A stretch of 64,000 bases of DNA. It comes from Mycolicibacterium moriokaense. Its GTDB lineage: Bacteria > Actinomycetota > Actinomycetes > Mycobacteriales > Mycobacteriaceae. Every line of letters starts with the position of its first letter. Positions within the stretch are counted from its first letter, which is position 1. The stretch lies in the NCBI RefSeq assembly GCF_003347205.1, contig NZ_QQBJ01000013.1:62001-126000 (forward strand). Reading direction: 5' to 3'. Position numbers and translations under genes: made by a program. The notes under the pieces were generated by a model. It had not been told where the DNA came from. It saw nothing but the letters and a program-made list of their open reading frames with translations, and made no database searches. This document shows, one piece after another, positions 1 through 9,324 of the stretch.

Positions 1-492
1 GCGGCGTCGGCGATCGTCTACAACACGCTAGGCCGACTCGCCGACGACGACGCGATGCAGCGATCGTTCAAGCAGTACATCGAGCGGCCCGCCACCATCT
101 GCATCCCATTGCTGCTGGTCACCTTCTCGGTCGGCAACGGCGCGCGGATCTACGCGCCGGACTTCTTCACCGTGCCCACCGACTTCTGGCTGAACGTGTA
201 CTGGCTGCTGCTCTGCGGCACGTTGATGTATCTGCTGGGCTACGGCATCAGGGCGACGCTCGTGCTGCGCAAGGATCCACGCTCGCGCACGATCGCGAAC
301 TTCTATCTGGCGTCCTCGGTCGCGGGGATCATGGCCTGCGTCGTGCGGATCACCACCGCGTTCGTGCCGTCCTTCCAGACAGTCGTCGGCAGCAGCATGG
401 TGTGGGTCTTCGCCTGCATGTGCGGCGCCGGGTTCGCACTCGCCTCCGCCCACTCGTGGCGGATCAAGACGAAATGGTTCACCAGGGTCTGA
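1..492 (+). CDS. Membrane protein, 3' part only (5' end outside window)
   Basis: The frame is open from base 1, so the true start lies upstream. An internal ATG at 55 gives 145 residues. The visible 163 residues hold about three or four hydrophobic segments (around ICIPLLLVTFSVG, NVYWLLLCGTLMYLLGYGI, FYLASSVAGIMACVV and MVWVFACMCGAGFALASA) separated by short charged loops, and the protein ends in a basic tail (RIKTKWFTRV). This is an integral membrane protein of a type common in actinobacteria. I recognise no catalytic motif and assign no function. It is followed 51 bp later by ndh on the same strand, but ndh has its own ribosome binding site, so cotranscription is possible yet unproven. Confidence 0.7.
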   Translation, partial: AASAIVYNTLGRLADDDAMQRSFKQYIERPATICIPLLLVTFSVGNGARIYAPDFFTVPTDFWLNVYWLLLCGTLMYLLGYGIRATLVLRKDPRSRTIANFYLASSVAGIMACVVRITTAFVPSFQTVVGSSMVWVFACMCGAGFALASAHSWRIKTKWFTRV

Positions 493-543
493 CCCCGCCG
501 ATCGGGTTATCGTTGCCTCGCCGTCGAACTGGGGAGCAACGCG

Positions 544-1959
544 ATGACACAACAGTCGGGGACCGCCGGGCGCCACCGCGTCGTCATCATCGGATCGGGT
601 TTCGGCGGGCTTGAAGCGGCCAAGTCACTCAAACGCGCCGACGTCGACGTCACCCTGATCTCCAGGACCACCAGTCACCTGTTCCAACCACTGCTCTACC
701 AGGTGGCCACCGGCATCCTTTCCGAGGGCGAGATCGCCCCGACGACCCGCCTGGTGTTGCGCAAGCAGAAGAACGTCCAGGTGCTTCTCGGTGAGGTGGA
801 GGCGATCGACCTGAACGCCCAGACCGTCACCGCGAAGCTGATGGCGATGCAGACCGTCACGCCCTTCGACACCCTGATCGTCGCCGCGGGCGCCCAGCAG
901 TCCTACTTCGGCAACGACCAGTTCGCGACGTTTGCGCCGGGCATGAAGACCATCGACGACGCGCTGGAACTGCGCGGTCGCATCCTCGGCGCGTTCGAGG
1001 CCGCCGAGGTGACCACCGACCACGCCGAACGAGAACGGCGGCTGACCTTCGTCGTGGTCGGCGGCGGGCCGACGGGCGTCGAACTCGCCGGACAGATCGC
1101 CGAACTCGCCGACCGCACCCTGGCCGGAGCGTTCCGCACCATCAAGCCCAGCGAATGCCGCGTGGTCCTCGTCGAAGGGGCCGACGCGCTGATCCCCCCA
1201 ATGGGCCCGAAACTCGGTGCGCAGGCCCAGCGACGGCTGGAGAAGATGGGCGTCGAGATCCAGCTCAACTCGCTGGTGACCAACGTCGACTACATGGGTG
1301 TCACGGTCAAGCACAAGGAAACCGGCGAACAGCGCATCGCATGCGCATGCAAAGTCTGGTCGGCCGGCGTGCAGGCCAGCCCGCTGGGTGCAATGATCGC
1401 CGAGCAGTCGGACGGCACGGAGACGGACCGCGCCGGCCGGGTCGTCGTCGAACCTGACCTGTCCGTGAAGGGCCACCCCAACGTCTTCGTCATCGGCGAC
1501 CTCATGTCGGTGCCGGGCGTGCCGGGCATGGCCCAGGGTGCGCTGCAGGGCGCCGAGTACGTGACCAAGCTGATCAAGAAGTCGGTGGACGGGCACGACG
1601 ACCCGACCGCCCGCGCTCCGTTCAAGTACTTCGACAAGGGCAGCATGGCGACAGTGTCTCGGTTCAGCGCTGTGGCGCAGGTCGGCAAGCTGGAGTTCGG
1701 CGGCTTCATCGCCTGGCTGGCGTGGCTGGTGCTGCACCTCGTCTACCTGGTCGGCTTCAAGAACCGCTTCACCACGCTGATCAACTGGTTCATCACGTTC
1801 GTCAGCCACAGCCGTGGGCAGATGGCCATCACCAGCCAGATGATCTACGCCCGGTTGGCGATGGACATGCTCCAGGACCGGCAGAACCAAACCGCCAGGA
1901 ACTCGGCACTCGCCGCCGTGGAGGAGGCCGAGAAGCTCGAACGGGAGCGGGGCGCATAG
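544..1959 (+). CDS. ndh: Type II NADH dehydrogenase (NDH-2)
   Basis: 471-residue single-subunit flavoprotein that oxidises NADH and reduces menaquinone at the inner face of the membrane without pumping protons. The N-terminal FAD-binding Rossmann motif is VIIGSGFGGLEAAK (about residues 14-27). The second, NADH-binding motif VVVGGGPTGVELAG lies near 175-188, and VFVIGDL near 315 is the second FAD contact. A hydrophobic stretch (FIAWLAWLVLHLVYLVG, about 385-405) and the C-terminal helices are the usual membrane anchor. Length and sequence match the mycobacterial Ndh/NdhA pair (463 and 470 aa); which paralogue this is cannot be decided here. The ATG at 544 is preceded by GGGAG at 532-536. It converges on the lipL-like gene with a 28-bp gap. 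Confidence 0.93.
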   Translation: MTQQSGTAGRHRVVIIGSGFGGLEAAKSLKRADVDVTLISRTTSHLFQPLLYQVATGILSEGEIAPTTRLVLRKQKNVQVLLGEVEAIDLNAQTVTAKLMAMQTVTPFDTLIVAAGAQQSYFGNDQFATFAPGMKTIDDALELRGRILGAFEAAEVTTDHAERERRLTFVVVGGGPTGVELAGQIAELADRTLAGAFRTIKPSECRVVLVEGADALIPPMGPKLGAQAQRRLEKMGVEIQLNSLVTNVDYMGVTVKHKETGEQRIACACKVWSAGVQASPLGAMIAEQSDGTETDRAGRVVVEPDLSVKGHPNVFVIGDLMSVPGVPGMAQGALQGAEYVTKLIKKSVDGHDDPTARAPFKYFDKGSMATVSRFSAVAQVGKLEFGGFIAWLAWLVLHLVYLVGFKNRFTTLINWFITFVSHSRGQMAITSQMIYARLAMDMLQDRQNQTARNSALAAVEEAEKLERERGA

Positions 1960-1987
1960 CCGCCGCCTCGGTCCGTATGCCGGGTCG

Positions 1988-3262
1988 CTACCCCGCGACG
2001 GAGTGTGTGGCAGGCACGAACGGCGCACCGAAGGCGGGCACCGGCCGGTAGCCGCGCCTGCGCGCGGCCGCGGCGCCACGGCGAATCAGCGCCGCCGTCG
2101 CGACGAAGCCGGCCTGATCGGCGATGACGAACGGGGTCAGCAGCCGGTTGTGGACGTAGCCGAACGACATTCCGGTGCTCGGGTCGGCCCAACCGAGCGA
2201 GCCGCCGAGCCCGGCGTGACCGAACCCCGGCATCAGACCCGGAATCGGGATCGCGTGATAGCCGAGGTGGAATGCCATGGGGAACACGATGTTTCGGTCC
2301 GGCCTGAGGTCGGGCCTGCCGACCAGACCCGCGGTGATCTGCGGTGACAGGTACTGCCTGCCGTCGATCCTGCCGCCGGATGCCAGCGGTGCGTACATCT
2401 TCGCCAGGCCCCGCGCGGTGGCCGTGCCGTTGGCCGCGGGTATCTCACCGTCGAGGAACGGGGTGTCGCCCTGCACGACCGAGAACATCTCCGGGAAGTA
2501 GAGCGCACCGAGGCCGCTGGACCTCTGCAGCGCGGCGAGCCTGGGCATCAACGTCCCCAGCACGGCGTTCTTGATGGTGCCCTGCGGGATGATGATCTGC
2601 GCGGCCTTGGTCGGCGAATCGACGGGCGGACGGCCCAGATGCAGGCCGTCGGTGTCCAGTGGTTCGGCCACCTCCTGGCGGATCAGATGCCGCATGCCCT
2701 TGCCCGTGACCGCGCGCGCGAGACCCGACATCAGCCAGCCGTAGGTCAGCGCGTGGTAAGCGCCTTTGCCGTAGAGCACCTGGTTGACCGGCGCGGCCGC
2801 GAGGCGCTCCTCCATCGCGACGTGGTCCATCAGGTCGGCCTTGGTGGCCCCGTTGAGTTGGGACAGCCCTGCCCGGTGGCGCATCACCTCGCGCACCGTG
2901 ATCGTCGCCTTGCCGTTGGCGCCGAACTCGGGCCAGTACTCGGCGACCGGTGCGTCGTAGTCGATCAGACCGCGGTCCACCAGGCGGTGGATCACCGTGG
3001 AGGCGACGCCCTTGGTGGCGGAGAAGACCATCGCGCCGGTGTCGGCGGACCAGTGTGTGGTACCGCGGCGGTCGGACCAGCCCGTCCAGACATCGACGAC
3101 GGGCACGCCGTCGAGGAAGACCGACAACGCCCCGCCGCCATAGCGGGGACCGGGAAACATCTTGCTGAAGGCCTGCACCGCACACGTGAAATGCGGGTCG
3201 GCTGCGCCTTGAACACCGTGAGGAAGCGCCGCGCTGCGCTCCCTGCCGTCAGAGTGCCTCAC
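1988..3262 (-). CDS. lipL: Beta-lactamase-fold serine esterase (LipL type)
   Basis: 424 residues of the class C beta-lactamase / penicillin-binding-protein-like esterase family. The nucleophile motif SxxK is SATK at residues 81-84. The tyrosine motif is YGW in HALTYGWLMSG, and the third motif is HAGLGGSLG near 345, replacing KTG as usual in lipases of this group. The M. tuberculosis homologue LipL (Rv1497, 429 aa) sits beside meaB in the same order. No signal peptide is evident. A GTG start at 3262 is chosen because a TAAATT -10 box (3272-3277, minus strand) lies 9 nt upstream, which fits a leaderless or nearly leaderless mRNA. Substrate unknown; short-chain ester hydrolysis is the family expectation. 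Confidence 0.85.
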   Translation of the reverse strand: MRHSDGRERSAALPHGVQGAADPHFTCAVQAFSKMFPGPRYGGGALSVFLDGVPVVDVWTGWSDRRGTTHWSADTGAMVFSATKGVASTVIHRLVDRGLIDYDAPVAEYWPEFGANGKATITVREVMRHRAGLSQLNGATKADLMDHVAMEERLAAAPVNQVLYGKGAYHALTYGWLMSGLARAVTGKGMRHLIRQEVAEPLDTDGLHLGRPPVDSPTKAAQIIIPQGTIKNAVLGTLMPRLAALQRSSGLGALYFPEMFSVVQGDTPFLDGEIPAANGTATARGLAKMYAPLASGGRIDGRQYLSPQITAGLVGRPDLRPDRNIVFPMAFHLGYHAIPIPGLMPGFGHAGLGGSLGWADPSTGMSFGYVHNRLLTPFVIADQAGFVATAALIRRGAAAARRRGYRPVPAFGAPFVPATHSVAG

Positions 3263-3271
3263 AATGCATCT

Positions 3272-3277
3272 AATTTA
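3272..3277 (-). promoter_or_regulatory. -10 box of the lipL-like gene
   Basis: TAAATT on the minus strand, 9 nt before the GTG at 3262. It fits the mycobacterial SigA -10 pattern TANNNT and would place transcription within about 2 nt of the start codon. Confidence 0.5.
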
Positions 3278-3377
3278 CCTGGAACCCCGGCAAATAATCC
3301 TGCCGTTACCGATCCGTTAATCCATCGCATGTCAGCGCTACCAACGCTCCACCGGACAGCAACCAAACGGGGTTCGG

Positions 3378-4358
3378 TCAGGACTCCTGTGCCGCATCGA
3401 GGATCTGCTGGGCGGCCAGCGTCGGCGTGAGTTCGCCGGCGCGCACCTGGCGTTCCACCTCCACGCGCACCTTCCTGACCGAGGGGTTGTTGAGCACCCG
3501 GTCCAGCACCGTGTCGCGCACCATCGACCAGGTCCAGTCGACCTGCTGCGAGTTGCGGCGAGCCTCGAACTCCCCCGCTTCGGTCAGCACGCGCCGGTGT
3601 TCGAGCACCGTGTCCCAGAGCTCCGTCAAACCGTTGCCTTCCAGCGCGCTCATCGTCAGAACTGGTGGGCGCCAAAGCGTTTCACGCGGATAAATCAGCC
3701 GGATCGCAGCCGTCAGCTCGCGGGCGGCGGCCTTGGCCTCGGTGGCGTGCTCACCGTCGGCCTTGTTCACCACGACGATGTCGGCAAGCTCGAGCACACC
3801 TTTCTTGATGCCCTGCAGCTGGTCACCGGTGCGGGCCAGCGTCAGGAACACGAAGGTGTCGACCATGTTGGCGACGGCCACCTCCGACTGCCCGACGCCG
3901 ACCGTCTCCACCAGGATCACGTCGAAACCGGCCGCCTCGAGCAGCACGATGGTTTCCCGCGTCGCCCTGGCGACGCCGCCGAGGGTGCCCGACGTCGGCG
4001 ACGGGCGGATGTAGGCGTCCGGATGCACGGCCAGCTTCGCCATCCGGGTCTTGTCCCCCAGGATCGACCCGCCGGTGCGCGTCGACGACGGATCGACCGC
4101 CAGCACCGCCACCCGGTGGCCCTGGTCGATGAGGTGCATGCCGAGCGCCTCGATGGTCGTGGACTTGCCCACTCCCGGGACGCCGGTGATGCCGACGTGC
4201 ATGGCGCTGCCCGCGTGCGGCATCAGCTCCATCAGCAGACGCTGCGCCTGCTCGCGGTGATCCGCCCTGGTCGACTCGACCAGCGTGATCGCCCGTGGCA
4301 GCGCGGCCCGATCACGATCGGCGATCGCGGCGGCCAGGTCGTCGATCCGGTCGGCCAT
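3378..4358 (-). CDS. meaB: MeaB/ArgK-family GTPase, methylmalonyl-CoA mutase chaperone
   Basis: 326-residue SIMIBI-class G protein that gates cobalamin loading and protects and reactivates methylmalonyl-CoA mutase. The Walker A motif GVPGVGKS lies at residues 59-66. VLAVDPSSTRTGGSILGDKTRM follows as the typical MeaB switch region, then ETVGVGQSE (Walker B/switch III region) and the guanine-specificity motif NKAD. Its ATG directly abuts the TAG of mutB (TAGATG, zero spacing), so the two are almost certainly translated from one mRNA. M. tuberculosis Rv1496 is the counterpart; there mazEF4 intervenes as I recall it, here nothing does. Formerly annotated ArgK (arginine transport kinase), which is not supported. 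Confidence 0.95.
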   Translation of the reverse strand: MADRIDDLAAAIADRDRAALPRAITLVESTRADHREQAQRLLMELMPHAGSAMHVGITGVPGVGKSTTIEALGMHLIDQGHRVAVLAVDPSSTRTGGSILGDKTRMAKLAVHPDAYIRPSPTSGTLGGVARATRETIVLLEAAGFDVILVETVGVGQSEVAVANMVDTFVFLTLARTGDQLQGIKKGVLELADIVVVNKADGEHATEAKAAARELTAAIRLIYPRETLWRPPVLTMSALEGNGLTELWDTVLEHRRVLTEAGEFEARRNSQQVDWTWSMVRDTVLDRVLNNPSVRKVRVEVERQVRAGELTPTLAAQQILDAAQES

Positions 4359-6626
4359 CTAGCCGAGGTCGTAGCCCGACCGCTCGGCCAGCTTGCGCAG
4401 CAGGCCGATCGCGGCGTCGGCGATCACCGTTCCGGGCGGGAAGATCGCGGTGGCGCCCGCCGCATACAGCTCGTCGAAATCGCCGGGCGGGATCACACCG
4501 CCGACGACGATCATGATGTCGGGGCGGCCCACCTCGGCCAGCGCGTCGCGCAGCGCGGGCACCAGCGTGAGATGGCCTGCGGCCAGCGAGGACACCCCCA
4601 CCACGTGGACGTCGTTGTCGGCGGCCTGGCGGGCCACCTCGTCGGGCGTGGAGAACAGCGAGCCGACGTCGACGTCGAATCCGATGTCCGCGAACGCCGT
4701 CGCGATCACCTTCTGGCCGCGGTCGTGGCCGTCCTGGCCCATCTTGGCGACCAGGATGCGCGGCCGCCGGCCGTCGGCCTCGGCGAACTTCTCCACGAGT
4801 TCGGTGGCGCTTGCGATGTTGCTGCCCTTTCCGACTTCGTCGCGGTAGACCCCGGCGATGGTACGGATCTCGGCCTGGTGGCGTCCCCAAACCCGCTCGA
4901 GCGCATCGGAGATCTCGCCGACGGTGGCGTTCGCCCTTGCGGCGTTGATCGCCAACTCGAGCAGGTTTCCGCCGCTTTGGCTGCCGTCCGCCCCCGCCGC
5001 CCTACTCAGCTCGGCCAGCGCCGCGTCGACGGCCTTCTGGTCGCGCTCGCCGCGGAGCTTCTCGAGCTTGGCGATCTGCTCGGCGCGCACCCGGCTGTTC
5101 TCGACCTTGAGCACCTCGATCTCGTGATCCTCGGGGACCTGATACTTGTTGACGCCGATCACCGGCTGCTGGCCGGAGTCGATGCGGGCCTGGGTGCGCG
5201 CGGCGGCCTCCTCGATGCGCAGCTTCGGAATGCCGTCGTCGATGGCCTGCGCCATGCCGCCGTGCTCGTCGACCTCGCGGATGTGGGCGCGGACGCGTTC
5301 GGCGAGCTGGTGGGTGAGCCATTCGACGTAGTAGGAGCCGCCCCACGGGTCGATCGGACGGGTGGTGCCGGACTCCTGCTGCAGTAGCAGCTGCGTGTTG
5401 CGCGCGATCCTGGCGGAGAAGTCGGTGGGCAGCGCCAGCGCCTCGTCGAGCGCGTTGGTGTGCAGTGACTGCGTGTGCCCCTGGGTGGCCGCCATCGCCT
5501 CGATACAGGTGCGAGCCACGTTGTTGAACGGGTCCTGGGCGGTCAGCGACCAGCCCGAGGTCTGCGAATGTGTGCGTAGCGAGAGCGATTTCGCGTCCTG
5601 GGGTTCGAACTGGGCGACCAGCTCGCTCCACAGCAGCCGGCCGGCCCGCAGCTTGGCGACCTCCATGAAGAAGTTCATCCCGATGCCCCAGAAGAACGAC
5701 AGCCGCGGCGCGAACTTGTCGATGGACAGCCCGGCGGCCAGGCCTGCCTTGATGTACTCGACGCCGTCGGCCAGCGTGTAGGCAAGCTCCAGATCCGCTG
5801 TCGCTCCGGCCTCTTGGATGTGGTAGCCGGAGATCGAGATCGAGTTGAACTTCGGCATCCGCGCGCTGGTGTAGCCGAAGATGTCGGAGATGATCCGCAT
5901 CGACGGCTTCGGTGGGTAGATGTAGGTGTTGCGGACCATGAATTCTTTGAGGATGTCGTTCTGGATGGTCCCGGCCAGCTTCTCGGGCGGTACCCCCTGC
6001 TCCTCGGCGGCCACCACGTAGAGCGCCAGAATCGGCAGCACCGCGCCGTTCATCGTCATCGACACCGAAACGCTGGACAGGTCGATGCCATCGAAGAGCT
6101 GCCGCATGTCCAGAATGGAATCGATTGCCACGCCTGCCATTCCGACATCTCCGGCGACGCGCGGATGGTCGGAGTCGTATCCGCGGTGGGTGGCGAGGTC
6201 GAATGCGACCGACAAGCCCTTCTGGCCGGCGGCCAGGTTGCGCCGATAGAACGCGTTGGACTCGGCCGCCGTCGAGAAGCCGGCGTACTGCCGGATGGTC
6301 CACGGTTGGTTGACGTACATCGTCGGGTAGGGGCCGCGCAGATACGGCGGCGCGCCCGGGAAGGTGTCGAGCGGATAGCCCGCTGCCGCAGCGGAGTTCC
6401 GGTCGGCGGCGATGTAGACCGGCTTGACGTCGATGGTCTCGGGGGTCGACCAGTCGAGTTGCTCGGCTGTGTACCCGTGCGCATCGGCGGCGGCTGCGGC
6501 GAACGCGCTGACGGCGTCCTCGGTGGCGGGTTCGCCCGCCCGGTCGCTGCGCAGCGGGACGTCGGCGAAACTGCCGATCCCCGTAGTGTCCGCAGCCGCT
6601 TGGCCGGCGACGTCATGAACGGTCAT
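4359..6626 (-). CDS. mutB: Methylmalonyl-CoA mutase, large (B12-binding) subunit
   Basis: 755 residues. Catalyses the adenosylcobalamin-dependent interconversion of (R)-methylmalonyl-CoA and succinyl-CoA, feeding propionate carbon (from odd-chain lipids and cholesterol) to the TCA cycle or supplying methylmalonyl-CoA for methyl-branched lipids. The N-terminal TIM-barrel domain includes [16 protein letters not shown], and the C-terminal flavodoxin-like cobalamin domain carries the lower-ligand motif DxHxxG as D632-G-H634-D-R-G637. The histidine that coordinates cobalt is therefore present, marking this as the catalytic chain. Start ATG at 6626 lies one base after the mutA stop; the stop abuts meaB. 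Confidence 0.97.
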   Translation of the reverse strand: MTVHDVAGQAAADTTGIGSFADVPLRSDRAGEPATEDAVSAFAAAAADAHGYTAEQLDWSTPETIDVKPVYIAADRNSAAAAGYPLDTFPGAPPYLRGPYPTMYVNQPWTIRQYAGFSTAAESNAFYRRNLAAGQKGLSVAFDLATHRGYDSDHPRVAGDVGMAGVAIDSILDMRQLFDGIDLSSVSVSMTMNGAVLPILALYVVAAEEQGVPPEKLAGTIQNDILKEFMVRNTYIYPPKPSMRIISDIFGYTSARMPKFNSISISGYHIQEAGATADLELAYTLADGVEYIKAGLAAGLSIDKFAPRLSFFWGIGMNFFMEVAKLRAGRLLWSELVAQFEPQDAKSLSLRTHSQTSGWSLTAQDPFNNVARTCIEAMAATQGHTQSLHTNALDEALALPTDFSARIARNTQLLLQQESGTTRPIDPWGGSYYVEWLTHQLAERVRAHIREVDEHGGMAQAIDDGIPKLRIEEAAARTQARIDSGQQPVIGVNKYQVPEDHEIEVLKVENSRVRAEQIAKLEKLRGERDQKAVDAALAELSRAAGADGSQSGGNLLELAINAARANATVGEISDALERVWGRHQAEIRTIAGVYRDEVGKGSNIASATELVEKFAEADGRRPRILVAKMGQDGHDRGQKVIATAFADIGFDVDVGSLFSTPDEVARQAADNDVHVVGVSSLAAGHLTLVPALRDALAEVGRPDIMIVVGGVIPPGDFDELYAAGATAIFPPGTVIADAAIGLLRKLAERSGYDLG

Positions 6627-6627
6627 G

Positions 6628-8478
6628 TCATGCCCCCAATCGGGTGAGCAGATCCGACAACGCGGCGACCGCGTCGATCTTGGCGGTCACGAACTCGTCG
6701 GGCTTGGGATCGCTGTCTGCGACCGCCTTGTCGGGGCCGGCCAGCAGGATTCGCGACACCCCCGCCTTGCGCGCGGCTTCGACCACGCCCGCCGCCTCCG
6801 CGCCGTACCGCGTGTCGGTCCCGCAGATCACCGCGACCGCGGGGCCGCCCGCGGCCGATACGGCGTCCGCGACCCCCGCGGCATCGACGGTGCCGGGGTT
6901 GACCGCCTCGATGCCGCCCGAGGCCAAGAGGTTGACCGCGAACGTCGCCCTGACGTTGTGTTCCGCGAGCGGGCCAAGGGGCAGCAGCAGCACCCTCGGC
7001 CGTGCCCCCATCTTCTCCAGATGGGTGTCGGACCTGTCGCGCAGCGCCTCGAAGCTCGCGGCGTAGCGCGCAACGGTGCTCACCGAGTCATGCTGCGGCA
7101 GTGCGGGTTCGTCGAGGTTCGGGTATTCGTTGACACCGGTGAGCGCCTTGCGCCGGTGGTTGACGTCATCGGTGCGTCGGTCTGCCACCTCGGCGATCCG
7201 GGCGGCGATGAAGTCGCGCGCGTCGGCGAATCCGCCCTGCGCCTCGATCTTCTGGAAGAGCTCCCACGCGGTGTCTGCCAGTTGCGCGGTGAGATCCTCC
7301 ACGAACCACGAGCCGCCCGCCGGGTCGAGCACCCGACCGAGATGGGATTCCTCCAGAAGCAGCAGTTGGGTGTTACGCGCGATCCGCCGAGCGAAACCGG
7401 CTGCGGTGCCGGGCAATCCACCCGGGATCGCCGCGTCGAAGGGTTGCACGAGCACAGTGTCGGCGCCGCCGAGCCCCGCGCCGAACGCGGCGACGGTGGT
7501 GCGCAGCATGTTCACCCACGGGTCGCGCTGCGCCATCATCGGCTGTGAGGTGACGGCATGCACGCGAGCGGCACCGGCTTCCGGCTCGCCGAGCACCTCG
7601 GCCACTCGCGCCCACATGCGGCGCAGCACCCGGAGTTTGGCGATGGTCATGAACTGGTCGTCGTCGGCGGCGACTCGGAAGCTGATCTGCCGCAACGAAT
7701 CCGACACGCCCAGCCCGCCCTCGCCGAGCAGCCGCAGATAGTCGACACCGGCAGCCACGGCGCCCGCGAGCTCCCACGACGCGCTGGCGCCCAGGTTGTG
7801 TAGAGCAGGTCCGTCGACCGTGATCGCCCGCACGCCATTGGAATACGCCGTCGCCTTGGCGGCGGTCGCGACGACCTCGGCGATGCCTGCGGCCGAGCGC
7901 CCGCTCAGCGGCGCGGTGAGCGGATCGGCGCCCAGATCGATCGACAGCCGGGCCCGCTGCTCGGTGTCCATGTCGGTCACCAGCGACAGCAGCGCGTCCG
8001 CCGCGGGCAGATAGTCCTGGCCTGCGTCCAACACGACGGGCACGAGGTCGAGAAACACGCCTTCCAGCAGACGGTCCATCTGTGCTGCGGGCACGCCGTC
8101 GGCCCCACCGATCCGGAGCACCAGCGCGCTGACCCCCTCGGTCAGGGCGACCAGCACCGCACCGTTGCCGTCGCTGACGGTCTGCTGACCAGGCACGGGA
8201 AACGCCTCGGCGACCTTCCAACCCGACTTGACGTCGCGCAGCGCGTCGCCGCCGCGGACGTACGGCCAGCTTCCGGGCAACGGTTGCTCGGGCACGTCGT
8301 CGAGGCTGGTGTACAGGGCTCGGATCGCGAAGCCCTCGTAAGTGGGGGAATCCAGCAACCGCTCGGGCTCCGGCGGCAGGTCGGCCGGATCGCGCCGACT
8401 CGATTTCGCCAGCACGCCCGCCACTGCCGAGCGCCAACGCTGTGTGGATTCGTCCAAGCCGGATTCCTGCACGTCCAT
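6628..8478 (-). CDS. mutA: Methylmalonyl-CoA mutase, small subunit
   Basis: 616 residues, homologous to MutB along the TIM barrel but with a degenerate C-terminal cobalamin domain: the region [20 protein letters not shown] lacks the DxHxxG motif. This is the structural, non-catalytic chain of the heterodimer, as in other actinobacteria and Propionibacterium. It is the first gene of the operon mutA-mutB-meaB; one base separates its TGA (6628-6630) from the mutB ATG. It is divergently transcribed from the TVP38-like gene over about 100 bp. Confidence is high from sequence similarity to MutB and gene order. Confidence 0.95.
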   Translation of the reverse strand: MDVQESGLDESTQRWRSAVAGVLAKSSRRDPADLPPEPERLLDSPTYEGFAIRALYTSLDDVPEQPLPGSWPYVRGGDALRDVKSGWKVAEAFPVPGQQTVSDGNGAVLVALTEGVSALVLRIGGADGVPAAQMDRLLEGVFLDLVPVVLDAGQDYLPAADALLSLVTDMDTEQRARLSIDLGADPLTAPLSGRSAAGIAEVVATAAKATAYSNGVRAITVDGPALHNLGASASWELAGAVAAGVDYLRLLGEGGLGVSDSLRQISFRVAADDDQFMTIAKLRVLRRMWARVAEVLGEPEAGAARVHAVTSQPMMAQRDPWVNMLRTTVAAFGAGLGGADTVLVQPFDAAIPGGLPGTAAGFARRIARNTQLLLLEESHLGRVLDPAGGSWFVEDLTAQLADTAWELFQKIEAQGGFADARDFIAARIAEVADRRTDDVNHRRKALTGVNEYPNLDEPALPQHDSVSTVARYAASFEALRDRSDTHLEKMGARPRVLLLPLGPLAEHNVRATFAVNLLASGGIEAVNPGTVDAAGVADAVSAAGGPAVAVICGTDTRYGAEAAGVVEAARKAGVSRILLAGPDKAVADSDPKPDEFVTAKIDAVAALSDLLTRLGA

Positions 8479-8563
8479 CAGGCTAAATGATCGCCATCGG
8501 GCCAGCGTGCGCCGGGCGGCGGAGTCCTCACCGCGACGGGAGGGGGCATCGCCGTCCTGCCCG

Positions 8564-8569
8564 TAGTCT
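8564..8569 (+). promoter_or_regulatory. -10 box of the TVP38-like gene
   Basis: TAGTCT, 8 nt before the GTG at 8578. It overlaps the alternative TTG at 8569, so that TTG cannot be the start of a transcript made from this promoter; the message would be essentially leaderless. Confidence 0.55.
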
Positions 8570-8577
8570 TGATAAAC

Positions 8578-9318
8578 GTGAAGTCCGTCGTCAGCACCCT
8601 CGGCGCGCTGCGTAGAGCGGTGATTTCAACGGCCAGGCAAGTCCCCCGCCGCCAGCTGGCGGCGATCACGACGACGATTGTGATTCTCGTCGCAATCCTG
8701 TTGCTGGTGCCGCGGCCCGGTGCGATTCAGCTTCGCGACTGGGCGAATTCGCTGGGCCCCTGGGTGCCGCTGGCCTTCCTGGCCGCCCACATCGTCGTCA
8801 CCGTCTTCCCGTTCCCACGCACCGCGTTCACGCTGGCCTCGGGCCTGCTGTTCGGCCCCTGGCTCGGCATCGTCATCGCGGTGGTGGCCAGCACGGTCAG
8901 CGCCGTTTTGGCCCTGTTGGCCGTCCGCGCCGCCGGTTGGCGCCTCGACCGGCTGGTCCCCCACCCCCGGATCAAGACCCTCGACGCCCGGCTGCGTCAG
9001 CGCGGCTGGCCGACGGTGATGTCGATGCGGTTGATTCCGGCGGTCCCGTTCTCGGTCCTCAACTACGCCGCGGGCGCGTCCGCGGTACGGGTGATGCCGT
9101 ACACCTTCGCGACACTGGCTGGTGTGCTGCCGGGCACCGCGGCGGTCGTCGTGCTCGGCGACGCGCTCACCAACCACATCAGCCCGCAGTTGATCCTGGT
9201 CTCGTTGTTCACCGCGAGCCTCGGCGTCGCGGGCCTCGTCTACGAGATCCGCGTCTACCCGCGCCACCACAGCGCGGGCGCCGACCCCGTCACGGGAGAG
9301 CCGGCGCCGACCTCCTGA
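8578..9318 (+). CDS. TVP38/TMEM64 (DedA-like) membrane protein
   Basis: 246 residues with about five hydrophobic segments. The VTT/DedA core is visible: FPFPRTAFTLASGLLFGPWLG near residues 77-97 and LRLIPAVPFSVLNYAAGASAV (here MRLIPAVPF...) near 150-168, the re-entrant-loop signature of the family, whose members are thought to act in lipid flipping or membrane homeostasis. It corresponds to Rv1491c. Start: the GTG at 8578 is preferred over the TTG at 8569 because a TAGTCT -10 box occupies 8564-8569. It converges on the SPFH gene with a gap of 6 bp. The specific substrate is unknown. Confidence 0.88.
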   Translation: MKSVVSTLGALRRAVISTARQVPRRQLAAITTTIVILVAILLLVPRPGAIQLRDWANSLGPWVPLAFLAAHIVVTVFPFPRTAFTLASGLLFGPWLGIVIAVVASTVSAVLALLAVRAAGWRLDRLVPHPRIKTLDARLRQRGWPTVMSMRLIPAVPFSVLNYAAGASAVRVMPYTFATLAGVLPGTAAVVVLGDALTNHISPQLILVSLFTASLGVAGLVYEIRVYPRHHSAGADPVTGEPAPTS

Positions 9319-9324
9319 GCCCGT

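Noticed and set aside
3597-5387. Long plus-strand open frame opposite meaB and mutB
   Set aside because: It is the codon-phase shadow of two certain genes in a GC-rich genome; its translation is rich in Arg, His and Asp with no domain.
8569-8571. TTG as start of the TVP38-like gene
   Set aside because: It overlaps the TAGTCT -10 box; the GTG at 8578 fits transcription.
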